Below are positions 32,183 through 40,459 of a stretch of 64,000 bases of DNA, piece after piece; within the stretch, counting starts at the first letter, position 1; every line of letters starts with the position of its first letter. The stretch is from positions 50,025 to 114,024 of the forward strand of contig JBGQBN010000007.1 of NCBI GenBank assembly GCA_041494805.1, in the 5' to 3' direction. The notes under the pieces were generated by a model that saw nothing but the letters and a program-made list of their open reading frames with translations, did no database searches and was not told where the DNA came from. The stretch comes from JBGQBN01 sp041494805. GTDB taxonomy: Bacteria > Acidobacteriota > Terriglobia > Terriglobales > Acidobacteriaceae. The translations under genes and the position numbers were made by a program.

Positions 32183-33427
32183 ATGGCCGCAGCGCCGAAG
32201 CAGCCGCTCATCCTCAGTTTTGAAGAAGCGCGCCACATGGTGGAGGAACACGCCGCCCGCCTGCGCCCACGCGGCAAGGAACTGCTGGAGCTGCTCGACA
32301 GTGCGGGGCGGATCCTGGCCGAACCCGTGGCCGCTGACCGCAATTTCCCTCCGTTTCCCCGGGCAACGCGCGACGGATACGCAGTGTTCGCTGCGGACCT
32401 GACGCGGCTTCCGGCCACGCTCGAGGTGATCGGGGAAATCAAGGCCGGCGCCGAGCCCGGGGAAATTCCCGCGCTGCAACCGGGCCAGGCTGCGGCCATA
32501 ATGACGGGCGCGCCTTCGCCGGCGGGCGCCGACGCCATTGTGATGGTGGAATATACATCGCGCCAAGGCAACCGGGTCGAAATCACCAGGGGAATCGCTG
32601 CGGGCGACAATATTGTTCCCGTCGGCTCGGAGGCGAAGCGAGGCGACCGGTTGCTGGCTCCGGGCATACGGCTCGACCACGCTGCCATCGCCGTGGCTGC
32701 CTCGGTAGGCAGAAATCATCTGTTGGTGTACGCCAAACCGCAAGTGGCAGTGCTTTCTACCGGTGACGAAGTGGTGGACATTGAACTCCAGCCCGGACCC
32801 AGCCAGATTCGTAATTCCAACAGCTACTCACTGGCCGCGCAAATCCAGGAAGCCGGAGGAGAGCCGGTTCTATTGCCGATCGCACCTGACAAGCCGGAAC
32901 GCTTGCGCGAGTTGATCGCCGACGGATTCGAGGCCGACTTCCTGCTGCTCGCCGGCGGAGTCTCCATGGGAAAGTACGATCTCGTCGAGCAGGTGCTGGC
33001 GGAATTTCAGGCGGAGTTCTTTTTCACCGGGGCCCAAATTCAGCCGGGGCGTCCGATCTTGTTTGGCCGGGCCCGAGTTCAAGAGGAAGAAAAATACTTC
33101 TTCGGCCTGCCGGGGAATCCGGTCTCTACCATGGTGACGTTCGAACTGTTCGCCCGGCCGGTGCTGGAAGCGCTGGCCGGCATGCCGCCGCGCAAGCTGG
33201 TGTTCCTACATGCAAAGCTCAGGTCAGAAATCAAGACCAGGACGGGGTTGAAGAGGTTTCTGCCAGCGGCGCTCTCCGGGGAATTCGAGCAGGCAGAAGT
33301 CGAATTGGCGCGTTGGGGAGGATCGGGCGATGTTGCGGCTACGGCGCGGGCGAATTGCTACATTGTGATTCCTCCCGATCGCGAGCGGATCCCGGCTGGA
33401 GAGTGGGTGCCGGTGCTATTGCGGTAG
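32183..33427 (+). CDS. moeA: molybdopterin molybdenumtransferase
   Basis: A 414-residue enzyme that inserts molybdate into adenylylated molybdopterin. The MoeA signatures ATRDGYAV, IMTGAPSPAGADAIVMVE and LSTGDEVVD, with GGVSMGKYD and GLPGNPVS in the MoCF-like domain, are all present, plus a C-terminal beta-barrel domain. The frame opens at 32159; ATG 32183 (MAAAPKQPLILSFEEA) is chosen. TATCAT at 32170-32175 lies seven bases before the ATG, so the transcript may be leaderless. moaC follows after 121 bases on the same strand. Confidence 0.95.
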   Translation: MAAAPKQPLILSFEEARHMVEEHAARLRPRGKELLELLDSAGRILAEPVAADRNFPPFPRATRDGYAVFAADLTRLPATLEVIGEIKAGAEPGEIPALQPGQAAAIMTGAPSPAGADAIVMVEYTSRQGNRVEITRGIAAGDNIVPVGSEAKRGDRLLAPGIRLDHAAIAVAASVGRNHLLVYAKPQVAVLSTGDEVVDIELQPGPSQIRNSNSYSLAAQIQEAGGEPVLLPIAPDKPERLRELIADGFEADFLLLAGGVSMGKYDLVEQVLAEFQAEFFFTGAQIQPGRPILFGRARVQEEEKYFFGLPGNPVSTMVTFELFARPVLEALAGMPPRKLVFLHAKLRSEIKTRTGLKRFLPAALSGEFEQAEVELARWGGSGDVAATARANCYIVIPPDRERIPAGEWVPVLLR

Positions 33428-33548
33428 TTTCGTTTTCAGCACGGAAGCACTGCTCTACACCCTTGATTTTTTCGGGGAACTCTGTGACCTCGGCCGTGGA
33501 ACGCTTTTCTGAACCCCACCCACCCCCATGTAAGATAGAAACTTCGAG

Positions 33549-34028
33549 ATGCCCAGCAGACTCTCCCATTACGACCGCGCGGGCCGCGCCAAGATGGTGG
33601 ATGTCTCCACCAAGTCCGCAACCAAACGCGAAGCAGAAGCCAGCGCCTTCGTGTCGCTGAAGCCGGCTGTACTCAAGGCGCTGCCGAAGAATTCCAAGGG
33701 CGATCCATTCGAGGTCGCACGGTTGGCGGGGATCATGGCGGCTAAGAAAACTGCCGATCTGATTCCCATGTGTCATCCCCTGCCCCTGTCGCACGTTGAT
33801 GTGACCATGCGGCTGTGCGAGAATGGCGTCGCTATTGCCTCAAAAGTTACGACCACGGCGGTCACTGGAGTGGAGATGGAAGCGCTGGTAGCCGCCAGCG
33901 TGGCTGCGCTCACCGTGTACGATATGTGCAAAGCTTTGGACAAGGGAATCGAAATCCGCGAAATTGTGCTTGAGCGTAAAGCTGGGGGAAAGAGCGGCGA
34001 TTACACGCGCTCCCGGGGGAAAGCGTAG
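33549..34028 (+). CDS. moaC: cyclic pyranopterin monophosphate synthase
   Basis: A 159-residue enzyme that acts with MoaA to make cPMP, the first molybdopterin intermediate. Diagnostic motifs are KTADLIPMCHPLPLSHVDV (substrate pocket), TGVEMEAL and YDMCKALDKG, with the catalytic Lys in ALDKG. Start ATG 33549 is preceded by TAAGAT at 33531-33536 (12 bases). The next gene begins eight bases after the stop, so it is probably co-transcribed with the response regulator and the mog/moaB gene. Confidence 0.96.
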   Translation: MPSRLSHYDRAGRAKMVDVSTKSATKREAEASAFVSLKPAVLKALPKNSKGDPFEVARLAGIMAAKKTADLIPMCHPLPLSHVDVTMRLCENGVAIASKVTTTAVTGVEMEALVAASVAALTVYDMCKALDKGIEIREIVLERKAGGKSGDYTRSRGKA

Positions 34029-34036
34029 CGCTTCGC

Positions 34037-34801
34037 ATGGCAAACAACGTCAAAGTCCTGCTGGTGGATGACAATCCCATGGTTCTGGGGTTGCTGCGGG
34101 GTGCGCTGACGCCCATCGCCATCGTGAACACCGCCACCGACGCCGCAGACGCCATCCTGAAGGCGGTGGATGATCCGCCCGACCTGCTGGTGAGCGACTA
34201 TCGCATGCCAGGGATGGATGGCCGGCAACTCGTCGAGAAATTGAAGAGCCGCCCCAAGACCGCCGGGATCGCCGTGATTCTGCTGGCCACCAAGGCCGAC
34301 ATCAGCGAGAAACTGGGGATGCACGATCCCATCGAGGACTTCGTTGAGAAGCCTTTCTTTCTCAAGGACGCCACCCAGCGCATCAAGCGCGTAATCGACA
34401 AGATTGCGCTGGAGAAGATGGCCAAGACCACCGCCTCGGACGGCGTGCTGCGCGGCAACCTCTCGCAAATGAACGTGATCGACCTGGTGCAGTCCCTGGA
34501 GATGGGCCGCAAGAGCTGCGCGCTTTCGCTCACCAACGAAGGCGACAAGTGTGAGCTCTACTTCAGCGAAGGCCAGGTGACGCATGCGGCCTACGGATCG
34601 CTGACCGGCGATGCGGCCGTTTTCAAAGTATTGCGCTGGACCGGCGGCAACTTCGAGATCGATTTCGACGGGAAAACCAAGCAGCAGACCACCACCCTGA
34701 ACACGCAGGGACTTCTGATGGAAGGCCTGCGGATGCTGGATGAGTCCAAACGCGATGACGGCGGGGCGGAGGAAGAAGAAGATGTCCTCCTCGACAGCTG
34801 A
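34037..34801 (+). CDS. response regulator with receiver and DUF4388 (PATAN) domains
   Basis: A 254-residue regulator. The receiver domain (1-120) has the acidic pair D11-D12, phospho-acceptor D54 in LLVSDYRMPG, T85 in LLATKAD and K105 in VEKPF. The second domain (about 145-235) has the DUF4388 pattern LRGNLSQMNVIDLVQSLEMGR...CELYFSEGQVTHAAYGS...FKVLRWTGGNFEID. DUF4388 proteins often act in motility or exopolysaccharide signalling rather than binding DNA. It sits between moaC (8-base gap) and mog/moaB (20-base overlap), an unexpected place; co-expression is likely. The tail is acidic (GGAEEEEDVLLDS). Confidence 0.92.
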   Translation: MANNVKVLLVDDNPMVLGLLRGALTPIAIVNTATDAADAILKAVDDPPDLLVSDYRMPGMDGRQLVEKLKSRPKTAGIAVILLATKADISEKLGMHDPIEDFVEKPFFLKDATQRIKRVIDKIALEKMAKTTASDGVLRGNLSQMNVIDLVQSLEMGRKSCALSLTNEGDKCELYFSEGQVTHAAYGSLTGDAAVFKVLRWTGGNFEIDFDGKTKQQTTTLNTQGLLMEGLRMLDESKRDDGGAEEEEDVLLDS

Positions 34802-35288
34802 GGTTCTGACCGCGGCCGTGCTGACGGTCAGTGATTCCTCCGCGAGCGGCGAACGTGCCGACCGCTCCGGGCCGGCCATTGTGGAAGCCCTCAAGAAACG
34901 AAATTTCTCGGTCGTCGCCACGGAAGTTGTGGCTGACGAGCAGCCTGCCATTCAAAGCGCGATCGTGCGCCTCGCGGCAACGGCGCGGCTGGTGGTCACG
35001 ACCGGCGGCACGGGGGTTGCTGAACGTGATGTCACACCCGAAGCCACGCGCGCTGTCTGTGTGCGCCTGCTCGAAGGGGTGGCGGAACGGATGCGGTTCG
35101 AAGGCGTGAAGAAAACTCCCTTGGCCGCGCTGAGTCGAGGGGTTTGTGGAGTACGAGGAGAGTCGTTGGTCTTGAACGTCCCCGGTAGTCCGAAAGGCGC
35201 AGTCGAATCACTCGAAGCAGTAATTGATCTGTTACCGCATGCTCTGCAGCTGTTGAGCGGGAACACCAGCCATCAGGTTAGTGGGTAG
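34782..35288 (+). CDS. molybdopterin adenylyltransferase / MoaB-type protein
   Basis: A 168-residue MoCF-domain protein. AAVLTVSDSSASGERADRSGP near the N-terminus and VVTTGGTGVAERDVTPEAT carry the GGTG molybdopterin-binding motif, and LVLNVPGSPKGAVESLEAV closes the domain. It activates molybdopterin by adenylylation (Mog/MoaB type; the exact orthologue cannot be told by eye). ATG 34782 has GGAGGAAG upstream and overlaps the response regulator by 20 bases, suggesting translational coupling. Confidence 0.93.
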   Translation: MSSSTAEVLTAAVLTVSDSSASGERADRSGPAIVEALKKRNFSVVATEVVADEQPAIQSAIVRLAATARLVVTTGGTGVAERDVTPEATRAVCVRLLEGVAERMRFEGVKKTPLAALSRGVCGVRGESLVLNVPGSPKGAVESLEAVIDLLPHALQLLSGNTSHQVSG

Positions 35289-35462
35289 CGTGCTTATGAG
35301 CTGCCCAGCCCTTCAGCGTGGAGCGAGATGTCTCCGCAGCTCGTGTAAGATGCTTTAAACTCCTTGCGACCAATCAGGTTGAGGCGAAGTCTAAAGGGAA
35401 TCGCTGGAACGTCTAATCAGAGGGTAGATCTGACACAACAGAAAACTGGAGGACAAGAGATC

Positions 35463-36068
35463 ATGAAGCGTAGTTTGATCATGCTGACTGCCGTTCTGTG
35501 CATTACCGCCTCGGCGTGCGCGCAATCACTTACCCAGGCCGACCGCGACAGTGCCGTCAAGTATCTGGCGAGCACCAAACAAGGCGTGCTGGATGCCACG
35601 GCTGGGCTTTCCGAGGCGCAGTGGAATTTCAAACCCGCGCCGGACCGGTGGTCGGTGGCCGAGGTGACCGAGCACATTGCCGCGGCGGAGGACTATCTGC
35701 GGGGGATGGTGACGGAGCAGGTGATGAAGGCCCCGCCGCGTCCCGAAGGGGACGACGTGAAGGCCATCGACGAGATGGTACTGGCCAAGGTTCCAGATCG
35801 TACCAACAAAGTGCAGGCCCCCGAACCGCTGAAGCCGACCAACCGCTTCGGCTCACCCCAGGCATCGTTGAAGCACTTCGAGGAGACCCGGCAGCAAACA
35901 CTGGATTTCCTGAAGCAGCACGATGATCTGCGGGCGCATGCGGCGGACAGCCCCTTTGACAAGAAGCTCGACGGCTACGAGTGGATCCTGTTCATTGCGG
36001 CGCACAGCGACCGCCACACCAAGCAGATCAATGAAGTGAAAGCCGACCCGAACTTCCCGAAGAAGTAG
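35463..36068 (+). CDS. exported DinB-like protein
   Basis: A 201-residue protein with signal peptide MKRSLIMLTAVLCITASACAQ and a DinB four-helix fold. The metal-binding His candidates are in VAEVTEHIAAAEDYL and IAAHSDRHTKQINEV, matching the three-His pattern of the family. DinB-like proteins include bacillithiol- or mycothiol-dependent enzymes and many of unknown function. ATG 35463 has GGAGG at about 35446 and the frame is open upstream to 35364. It is monocistronic; a palindrome lies just downstream. Confidence 0.87.
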   Translation: MKRSLIMLTAVLCITASACAQSLTQADRDSAVKYLASTKQGVLDATAGLSEAQWNFKPAPDRWSVAEVTEHIAAAEDYLRGMVTEQVMKAPPRPEGDDVKAIDEMVLAKVPDRTNKVQAPEPLKPTNRFGSPQASLKHFEETRQQTLDFLKQHDDLRAHAADSPFDKKLDGYEWILFIAAHSDRHTKQINEVKADPNFPKK

Positions 36069-36079
36069 GACCCGTGCTG

Positions 36080-36100
36080 GCGCGGGTCTCGGACCCGCGC
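36080..36100. repeat. hyphenated palindrome GCGCGGGTC-TCG-GACCCGCGC
   Basis: Perfect 9-base arms 11 bases after the DinB-like stop, same core as 5898 and 20041. The rest of 36069-36227 is GC-rich with further short inverted repeats and a TACACT at 36208-36213 ahead of the next gene. Confidence 0.7.
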
Positions 36101-36227
36101 CCGCACGGCACACACTTGGCTGTCTGCCGCGACAGGACGGGTTCGAGATCCGTCTGCCCGCATCCAATCCGGCCCCAGGGCTCCAGTCGTGCAGGTTTAC
36201 TTTCGCGTACACTGCTAGTCTTACGTC

Positions 36228-36869
36228 TTGAACACCATCGAGCACATCCTCACACGCTACACGGCGTTTCTCTGGGCCCTGCTGAAACCCTTGGGAGCCT
36301 GGGGCGTGTTCGCGATCGCAGGGCTCGACGCTGCCGCCCTGGGCTTGCCCATGGACGTGGTGGTCGCCGGCTACGTTTACCAGGACCGCTCCCGCTTTCT
36401 GTTGTATGTGCTCATGGCATCGGCGGGATCGGCAGTGGGCAGCATTGTGCTCTATGTGATCGGGTACCAAGGCGGAGAGGCGCTGCTGCGCAAACGCATT
36501 TCGGCAGAACGCTTCGAGAAGCTCCACCGGACTTTCGAGAAACATCCCTTCTGGGGCCTGATGTTCCCGGCCATGCTGCCGCCGCCTACACCCTTCAAAC
36601 TGTTCGTCCTGGGCGCGGCGGTTACGGAGATGAAGTTCAGCCGGTTTCTGTTGGCCATCTTCGCCGGCCGCTTCGTGCGTTTCATGGTACTGGCTCTGCT
36701 GACGCTGAAATTCGGTCCGGACTTCGTGCGCATCTCGGGCACAGTTTTCCGGGAACATTTCCACTGGGTGCTGGGAGCGGTGGCCGTGGGGCTGGCCGGG
36801 TGGCTGGTGGTGCGGCGGATGAAGGCAAAGACAAAATCACTTACCGGCGAGAACGCCCAGACAAAATAA
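36228..36869 (+). CDS. DedA/VTT-domain (SNARE-associated) membrane protein
   Basis: A 213-residue inner-membrane protein. The VTT core has the amphipathic re-entrant pattern GLDAAALGLPMDVVVAGYVY (about 32-51), followed by LYVLMASAGSAVGSIVLYVIG and PPPTPFKLFVLGAAVTEM, where the conserved Pro and Phe of DedA proteins sit, then RFVRFMVLALLTLKFG. DedA proteins take part in lipid scrambling or undecaprenyl-phosphate recycling (family knowledge). The start is TTG 36228; no Shine-Dalgarno is obvious. It converges on the DUF6580 gene. Confidence 0.88.
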   Translation: MNTIEHILTRYTAFLWALLKPLGAWGVFAIAGLDAAALGLPMDVVVAGYVYQDRSRFLLYVLMASAGSAVGSIVLYVIGYQGGEALLRKRISAERFEKLHRTFEKHPFWGLMFPAMLPPPTPFKLFVLGAAVTEMKFSRFLLAIFAGRFVRFMVLALLTLKFGPDFVRISGTVFREHFHWVLGAVAVGLAGWLVVRRMKAKTKSLTGENAQTK

Positions 36870-36902
36870 TCCCCCTGCTCGGCGCATTCGGCGGTGAAAA
36901 GC

Positions 36903-37436
36903 CTACGCTGCTGCCGTGGGGTCGCCTTCCTTGCCGAAAGCTTCAGCCAGGGCGTGGAGCGCCACAGGCGTGGCGAACATCGCGAGGGTGAAGAGCAGAT
37001 CACCCTCAAGCGCATTTCGGAAAAACGGCACGCCAGCCGCGTAGGCCGTCATCAGCCCGCTCAGGGTTTTTGGATATAGATCATCCCATGCCGCCCAAGT
37101 CGCAAAATTGCTCAGCACAAAGAACGACACCGAGCTGGTCAAGGCTGCTCCGACCACACGCAACGGCTTTGCGTTCTGGCGCAGATTCGTGCCCAGCCAG
37201 AGGATCGCGGCATACCACACCCAGGTAACGTAGTGGTCCCAGCTGAACGGGTAGTCATATACCAGCTTGGTCAGGACTACGTCGGAAGCCGCCAACAACA
37301 GCCACGGAACCCATACGCCCCGGCGAGACCCGCGGGCGCCGAAGAACAACAGCGACCCGACGACCGGGGTAAACGTGAAGGGATGCGGCATGAAACGGAC
37401 CGCAACGGCGAGCAGCACGAACAAGTAAGCCAGCAT
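36903..37436 (-). CDS. DUF6580-type membrane protein
   Basis: A 177-residue protein with about five transmembrane segments: LAYLFVLLAVAVRFMPHPF, FTPVVGSLLFFGARGSRR, WVPWLLLAASDVVLTKLV, YVTWVWYAAILWLG and LTSSVSFFVLSNFATWA. The conserved N-F-A-T-W and P-H-P-F-T-P motifs are those of DUF6580, a group resembling the S-component of ECF transporters. ATG 37436 is chosen over GTG 37442 because GAGGTGAT sits at ideal spacing. The 14-base array at 37449-37490 lies directly upstream. Substrate is unknown. Confidence 0.82.
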   Translation of the reverse strand: MLAYLFVLLAVAVRFMPHPFTFTPVVGSLLFFGARGSRRGVWVPWLLLAASDVVLTKLVYDYPFSWDHYVTWVWYAAILWLGTNLRQNAKPLRVVGAALTSSVSFFVLSNFATWAAWDDLYPKTLSGLMTAYAAGVPFFRNALEGDLLFTLAMFATPVALHALAEAFGKEGDPTAAA

Positions 37437-37448
37437 GATCACCTCGAC

Positions 37449-37490
37449 AATCCGAAACCAGGAATCCGAAACAACGAATCCGAAACAACG
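37449..37490. repeat. three 14-base units (paired heptamers AATCCGA-AACAACG)
   Basis: AATCCGAAACCAGG, then AATCCGAAACAACG twice, exact in 14-base register (37449-37462, 37463-37476, 37477-37490). Each unit is two heptamers, so the 7-base period holds. It lies seven bases upstream of GTG 37442 and 13 before the chosen ATG. Confidence 0.92.
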
Positions 37491-37533
37491 ATTGTGGCGC
37501 TTAGCAACGGCGGCGTCAAGCCGGGTGCCTCAG

Positions 37534-38601
37534 CTACGGCGACCCGCCCGGGCTCGTCGCTCCGCGGGACGCGCGGCGGGCGCGGAATCCGAAGGCCTCA
37601 CTTACCACATTCAGGTTCCGGTCCAGTTCCACGCTGGCGCCCAGCGGACTGCGGCCGGTCCGGCCGGGATAGTCGTAGCGCAGATCCTTGAAGCGAACCA
37701 CATAGCCTGCCCGCGGCGCTTCGAACTCTTCGGTTTCGGTAATGGGATACTGCGCCCAGTCGAGATAGACGTGTCCCAAATAACCGCTCTTGGCCGCTTG
37801 GGTAACCGGAGTCTCCTCCGGCTTGTAGCGGATTCGCATCCGGCCTTGGGGATCAACGTCCGGGATCGAGGAATCGACCAGCATGGTGGCGAAGAAGTCC
37901 TGAGTCTCGACCACTCCGTACCACTGAAATGGATTCCACCAGTAGGGATAGGCAGAGACGCGGATGGGATCGGCGCCTTGATAGAGCCGGGCTTCGAGGG
38001 CGATGAGCGCGCGGCGGTGTTCGTAATCACGCCCGCCCCAGAGTGCAACCACGCAAAGAAGCGCCAGAGTCGCGGCCAGGCGTCCCTGCGGACCTTTCCG
38101 ACGCGCCCCGATTTCTTCGTTGATCAAGGAGAAAAATGCGGGGAGCACCAACCCGCCGACCAGGAAAATGAGTAGGACCGGCTCGATGATGAAAACAATG
38201 TCCCAGGAGTACCATCTCTCGGAAAATGGCCAGAAGGGGCGCACACCGTAGTTGTTGGTGAAGTCGAGCAGAATGTGGGTAAGGCCGGCAAGATACGAAT
38301 AACAGAACAGTAGTCCCCAGCGGGGCGGCAGGTTTGGGTTCTTGAGCTTGCGGCCTCGTACGCGCCAGACTAGATACATGAAGCCAACCACTACAGCCGA
38401 TACCAGGACCGCGCCGAGGAGAGAGTGAGTGAAGCCGCGATGGTGGGCGAAGCCGAAAACCGGGTTACGGAGGCTGCCCAGTACATCAATGTCGGCAGCT
38501 TCCGCCGCCAACGTAAGCGTTGCTGTGGCCAAGGCTGTCTTGCGGTTCAGGCCGGCCCGGCCCATACAGGCGCCAGTTAGGAAGTGGGTGATGGGTTCCA
38601 A
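37534..38601 (-). CDS. YdjM/DUF457-like membrane-bound metal-dependent hydrolase
   Basis: A 355-residue membrane protein. The conserved N-terminus MEPITHFLTGACMGRAGLNR and HHRGFTHSLLG carry the His-rich metal motifs of the YdjM/DUF457 family; further His and Asp are in LTHILLDFTNNYG. Four hydrophobic segments (AVLVSAVVVGFMYLVW, YSWDIVFIIEPVLLIFLVGG, LAATLALLCVVALWG and one near the start) precede a soluble C-terminal domain. TTG 38601 is preferred because it gives the family N-terminus; the open frame reaches 38667. Physiological substrate unknown, though the class includes phospholipase-C-like enzymes. Confidence 0.82.
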   Translation of the reverse strand: MEPITHFLTGACMGRAGLNRKTALATATLTLAAEAADIDVLGSLRNPVFGFAHHRGFTHSLLGAVLVSAVVVGFMYLVWRVRGRKLKNPNLPPRWGLLFCYSYLAGLTHILLDFTNNYGVRPFWPFSERWYSWDIVFIIEPVLLIFLVGGLVLPAFFSLINEEIGARRKGPQGRLAATLALLCVVALWGGRDYEHRRALIALEARLYQGADPIRVSAYPYWWNPFQWYGVVETQDFFATMLVDSSIPDVDPQGRMRIRYKPEETPVTQAAKSGYLGHVYLDWAQYPITETEEFEAPRAGYVVRFKDLRYDYPGRTGRSPLGASVELDRNLNVVSEAFGFRARRASRGATSPGGSP

Positions 38602-38763
38602 ATTTGTGAGGGCCCTCTTTTGGACCCGAGTTACAGAGAATACATTGCCGGCTCGATCCGGCGTCAATGGACGAGCCGAAAGAACTTAGATGTGGTTATG
38701 GCGACCGCCGATGCAGAACTGAGGCTCCCCTATGGGCGGCCCGCCAGGGTAGATCGCTTGGTA

Positions 38764-39705
38764 TCATTCGTTGGGCACCAGCAAGGTCACTGCATCGGGC
38801 ACGACAGAAATCTCTGCCGGCAGAGTCCCCAGCAGCTCGCCGTCTGCTTCCACAAAAATCCGTGACTTTGGGGAGTTCGCAAGAACGGGCAGGGGGCGAC
38901 AAATGACACTGTTGCTATGCAGCAGTTCAATTCGGCTGATTTGCCATGGTCTCGCGAGAAGTCCCCGCAATATGTAGCGCAGGTACGCCAGGCGGCTGCT
39001 GGTGTGGAAGAGCACGAGGCGTAGGTCATCGCGCTCCAGCGAGGCCCCCGGGGCCAGTTCGCGCAGCACTCCTCCGAAGTTCCGGATACGAACCGCCAGT
39101 AACTGTGTAACTTCAGTCTGCTGGTTCTTCTCGGAAGTCTCTACCGCAAAGGTTTCCATCTTGTGGGTCAGCCACAGCCGGGTAGCTTTGGCGTAGTACG
39201 CGGCCATGCCGAGGCGACTCTTGATCAACGGGTTGAGTTCGTAGAACAGATGTGCGTCCACACCGATGCCTGCGGCAACGGCGAAATAGCGCGAACTGTG
39301 GCTACCCGAGAAGTCCTGATACTCCACCCGGCCAACCGCAATACGCCGAGATTTGGCGCCTGCAGCTGCGCGCGCCGCACCCACTGGAGAGAGCGGCAGG
39401 CGAAGGTCATGAGCGAGGGCGTTGGCGGTTCCCAGAGGAATGATGCCCAAAGCCACATTGCTGCCAACCAGGCCCTGCAAGACGTCATGCACGGTGCCAT
39501 CGCCGCCGCAGGCGAAGACTGTGTCGCAACCCTCGGCGATTGCTTGGCGTGTCTGCTCGGTGGCGTCGGCAGCGGCGCGCGTGGGCTTGGCGGAGGCTTC
39601 TATCCCGGCGTCTCGCAAGACCGCCAGCACCACGTTTACGTCGGCCAGACGGCGCTTCCGCCGGCGGCCGAAGAGCGGGTTGTAGAGCAGGGCGGCCTTG
39701 CGCAT
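38764..39705 (-). CDS. diacylglycerol/lipid kinase (DagK/YegS type)
   Basis: A 313-residue lipid kinase. The catalytic-domain signature VFACGGDGTVHDVLQGL carries GGDGT, followed by LGIIPLGTANALAHDL, the second nucleotide-binding element. The C-terminal beta-domain includes VAAGIGVDAHL and FVEADGELLG. The N-terminus AALLYNPLFGR is typical. Such enzymes phosphorylate diacylglycerol or related lipids for membrane turnover. It is transcribed in the same direction as the YdjM-like gene downstream, 162 bases away. Confidence 0.9.
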   Translation of the reverse strand: MRKAALLYNPLFGRRRKRRLADVNVVLAVLRDAGIEASAKPTRAAADATEQTRQAIAEGCDTVFACGGDGTVHDVLQGLVGSNVALGIIPLGTANALAHDLRLPLSPVGAARAAAGAKSRRIAVGRVEYQDFSGSHSSRYFAVAAGIGVDAHLFYELNPLIKSRLGMAAYYAKATRLWLTHKMETFAVETSEKNQQTEVTQLLAVRIRNFGGVLRELAPGASLERDDLRLVLFHTSSRLAYLRYILRGLLARPWQISRIELLHSNSVICRPLPVLANSPKSRIFVEADGELLGTLPAEISVVPDAVTLLVPNE

Positions 39706-39739
39706 GGAATCAGGTGGATTGTACTGGAAGCAGTCTATC

Positions 39740-39781
39740 GAGCTGCGCTCGGTTGGACAGCCGAGGCGGCTGTCCCTGCAC
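39740..39781. repeat. hairpin element, copy 3
   Basis: GAGCTGCGCTCGGTT, then GGACAGCCG-AGG-CGGCTGTCC and CTGCAC. It lies between the lipid kinase start and the end of the frameshifted DinB gene. Confidence 0.8.
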
Positions 39782-39802
39782 GGCCTCGGTAGGACGCCGA
39801 GG

Positions 39803-40304
39803 CTACGATTTGGACCGCGAGCCCCACTCCCACATGCCGAACATGGCCTTCTGCGGCAGGGGATGTCCTACCTGGCGGGCCAGCATGGAAATCTGACCGC
39901 GATGGTGGGCGTCGTGGGCGATCAGGTAGCCGAAAAACCCCGCCACGTCGGGGCCGAAAGCCCTTCACGCGGCCATCGGTGTCCAAGGCAGCCTTGAGCA
40001 CGGCGGCCAGAGCTGCCCGGCTCTGTTCCAGGGCTTTCACGGCCTGTGCCGGAGTCACGCGGGTCCGGTCTAGCTGTTCTGGAATCTTGCTCCCCTTGGC
40101 TGCGGCCTTCAGCCACATCACCCGCACGTTATGCATGTGAGCGGCTATGGCGGCGATTGTCCGTCCCTTGCCGTCAGGTGGCTCGGCGCGCCACGCTTCT
40201 GGAGGCAGGTTTTCGATCAAGTACTGGTTGATGCGATCGTTGGTGTCAAAGGCGGTTAGCAAAGCTTGGGACAGCGAGAACGGAACCGAGGCAGTTTTTG
40301 CCAT
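39803..40304 (-). pseudogene. DinB-like protein with a single-base frameshift
   Basis: From ATG 40304 (MAKTASVPFSLSQAL) the frame runs as a DinB-like protein through AAHMHNVRVMWLK to GRVKGF, then loses similarity. In the next frame the expected continuation GPDVAGFFGYLIAHDAHHRG, QISMLARQVGHPLPQKAMFG and MWEWGS ends at TAG 39803-39805. The switch falls at the three-base A run 39957-39959 (T run on the coding strand); removing one base restores a 166-residue protein with both His motifs. This is either a true inactivating mutation or a sequencing or assembly error. The read-through frame would extend to 39735 with unrelated residues. Confidence 0.85.
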
Positions 40305-40459
40305 AGAGCAAGGCCCTCCCTGAGTTTCGGGGCAGCAGTCTAGCAGAACCAAACCACCTGATTGCACCTTCCCTGGCTTTTGGTTAAGCTACTGGCTTAC
40401 CCAGGGACGCCATTCGTCAACCGTACTTTCCTCATTCTGAATCTAGGGGGATCATTCTC

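Noticed and set aside
36145..36170. GGTTCGAGATCC-like T-loop suggesting a tRNA
   Set aside because: No acceptor stem, D-arm or anticodon arm could be built around it; the region is a set of short palindromes.
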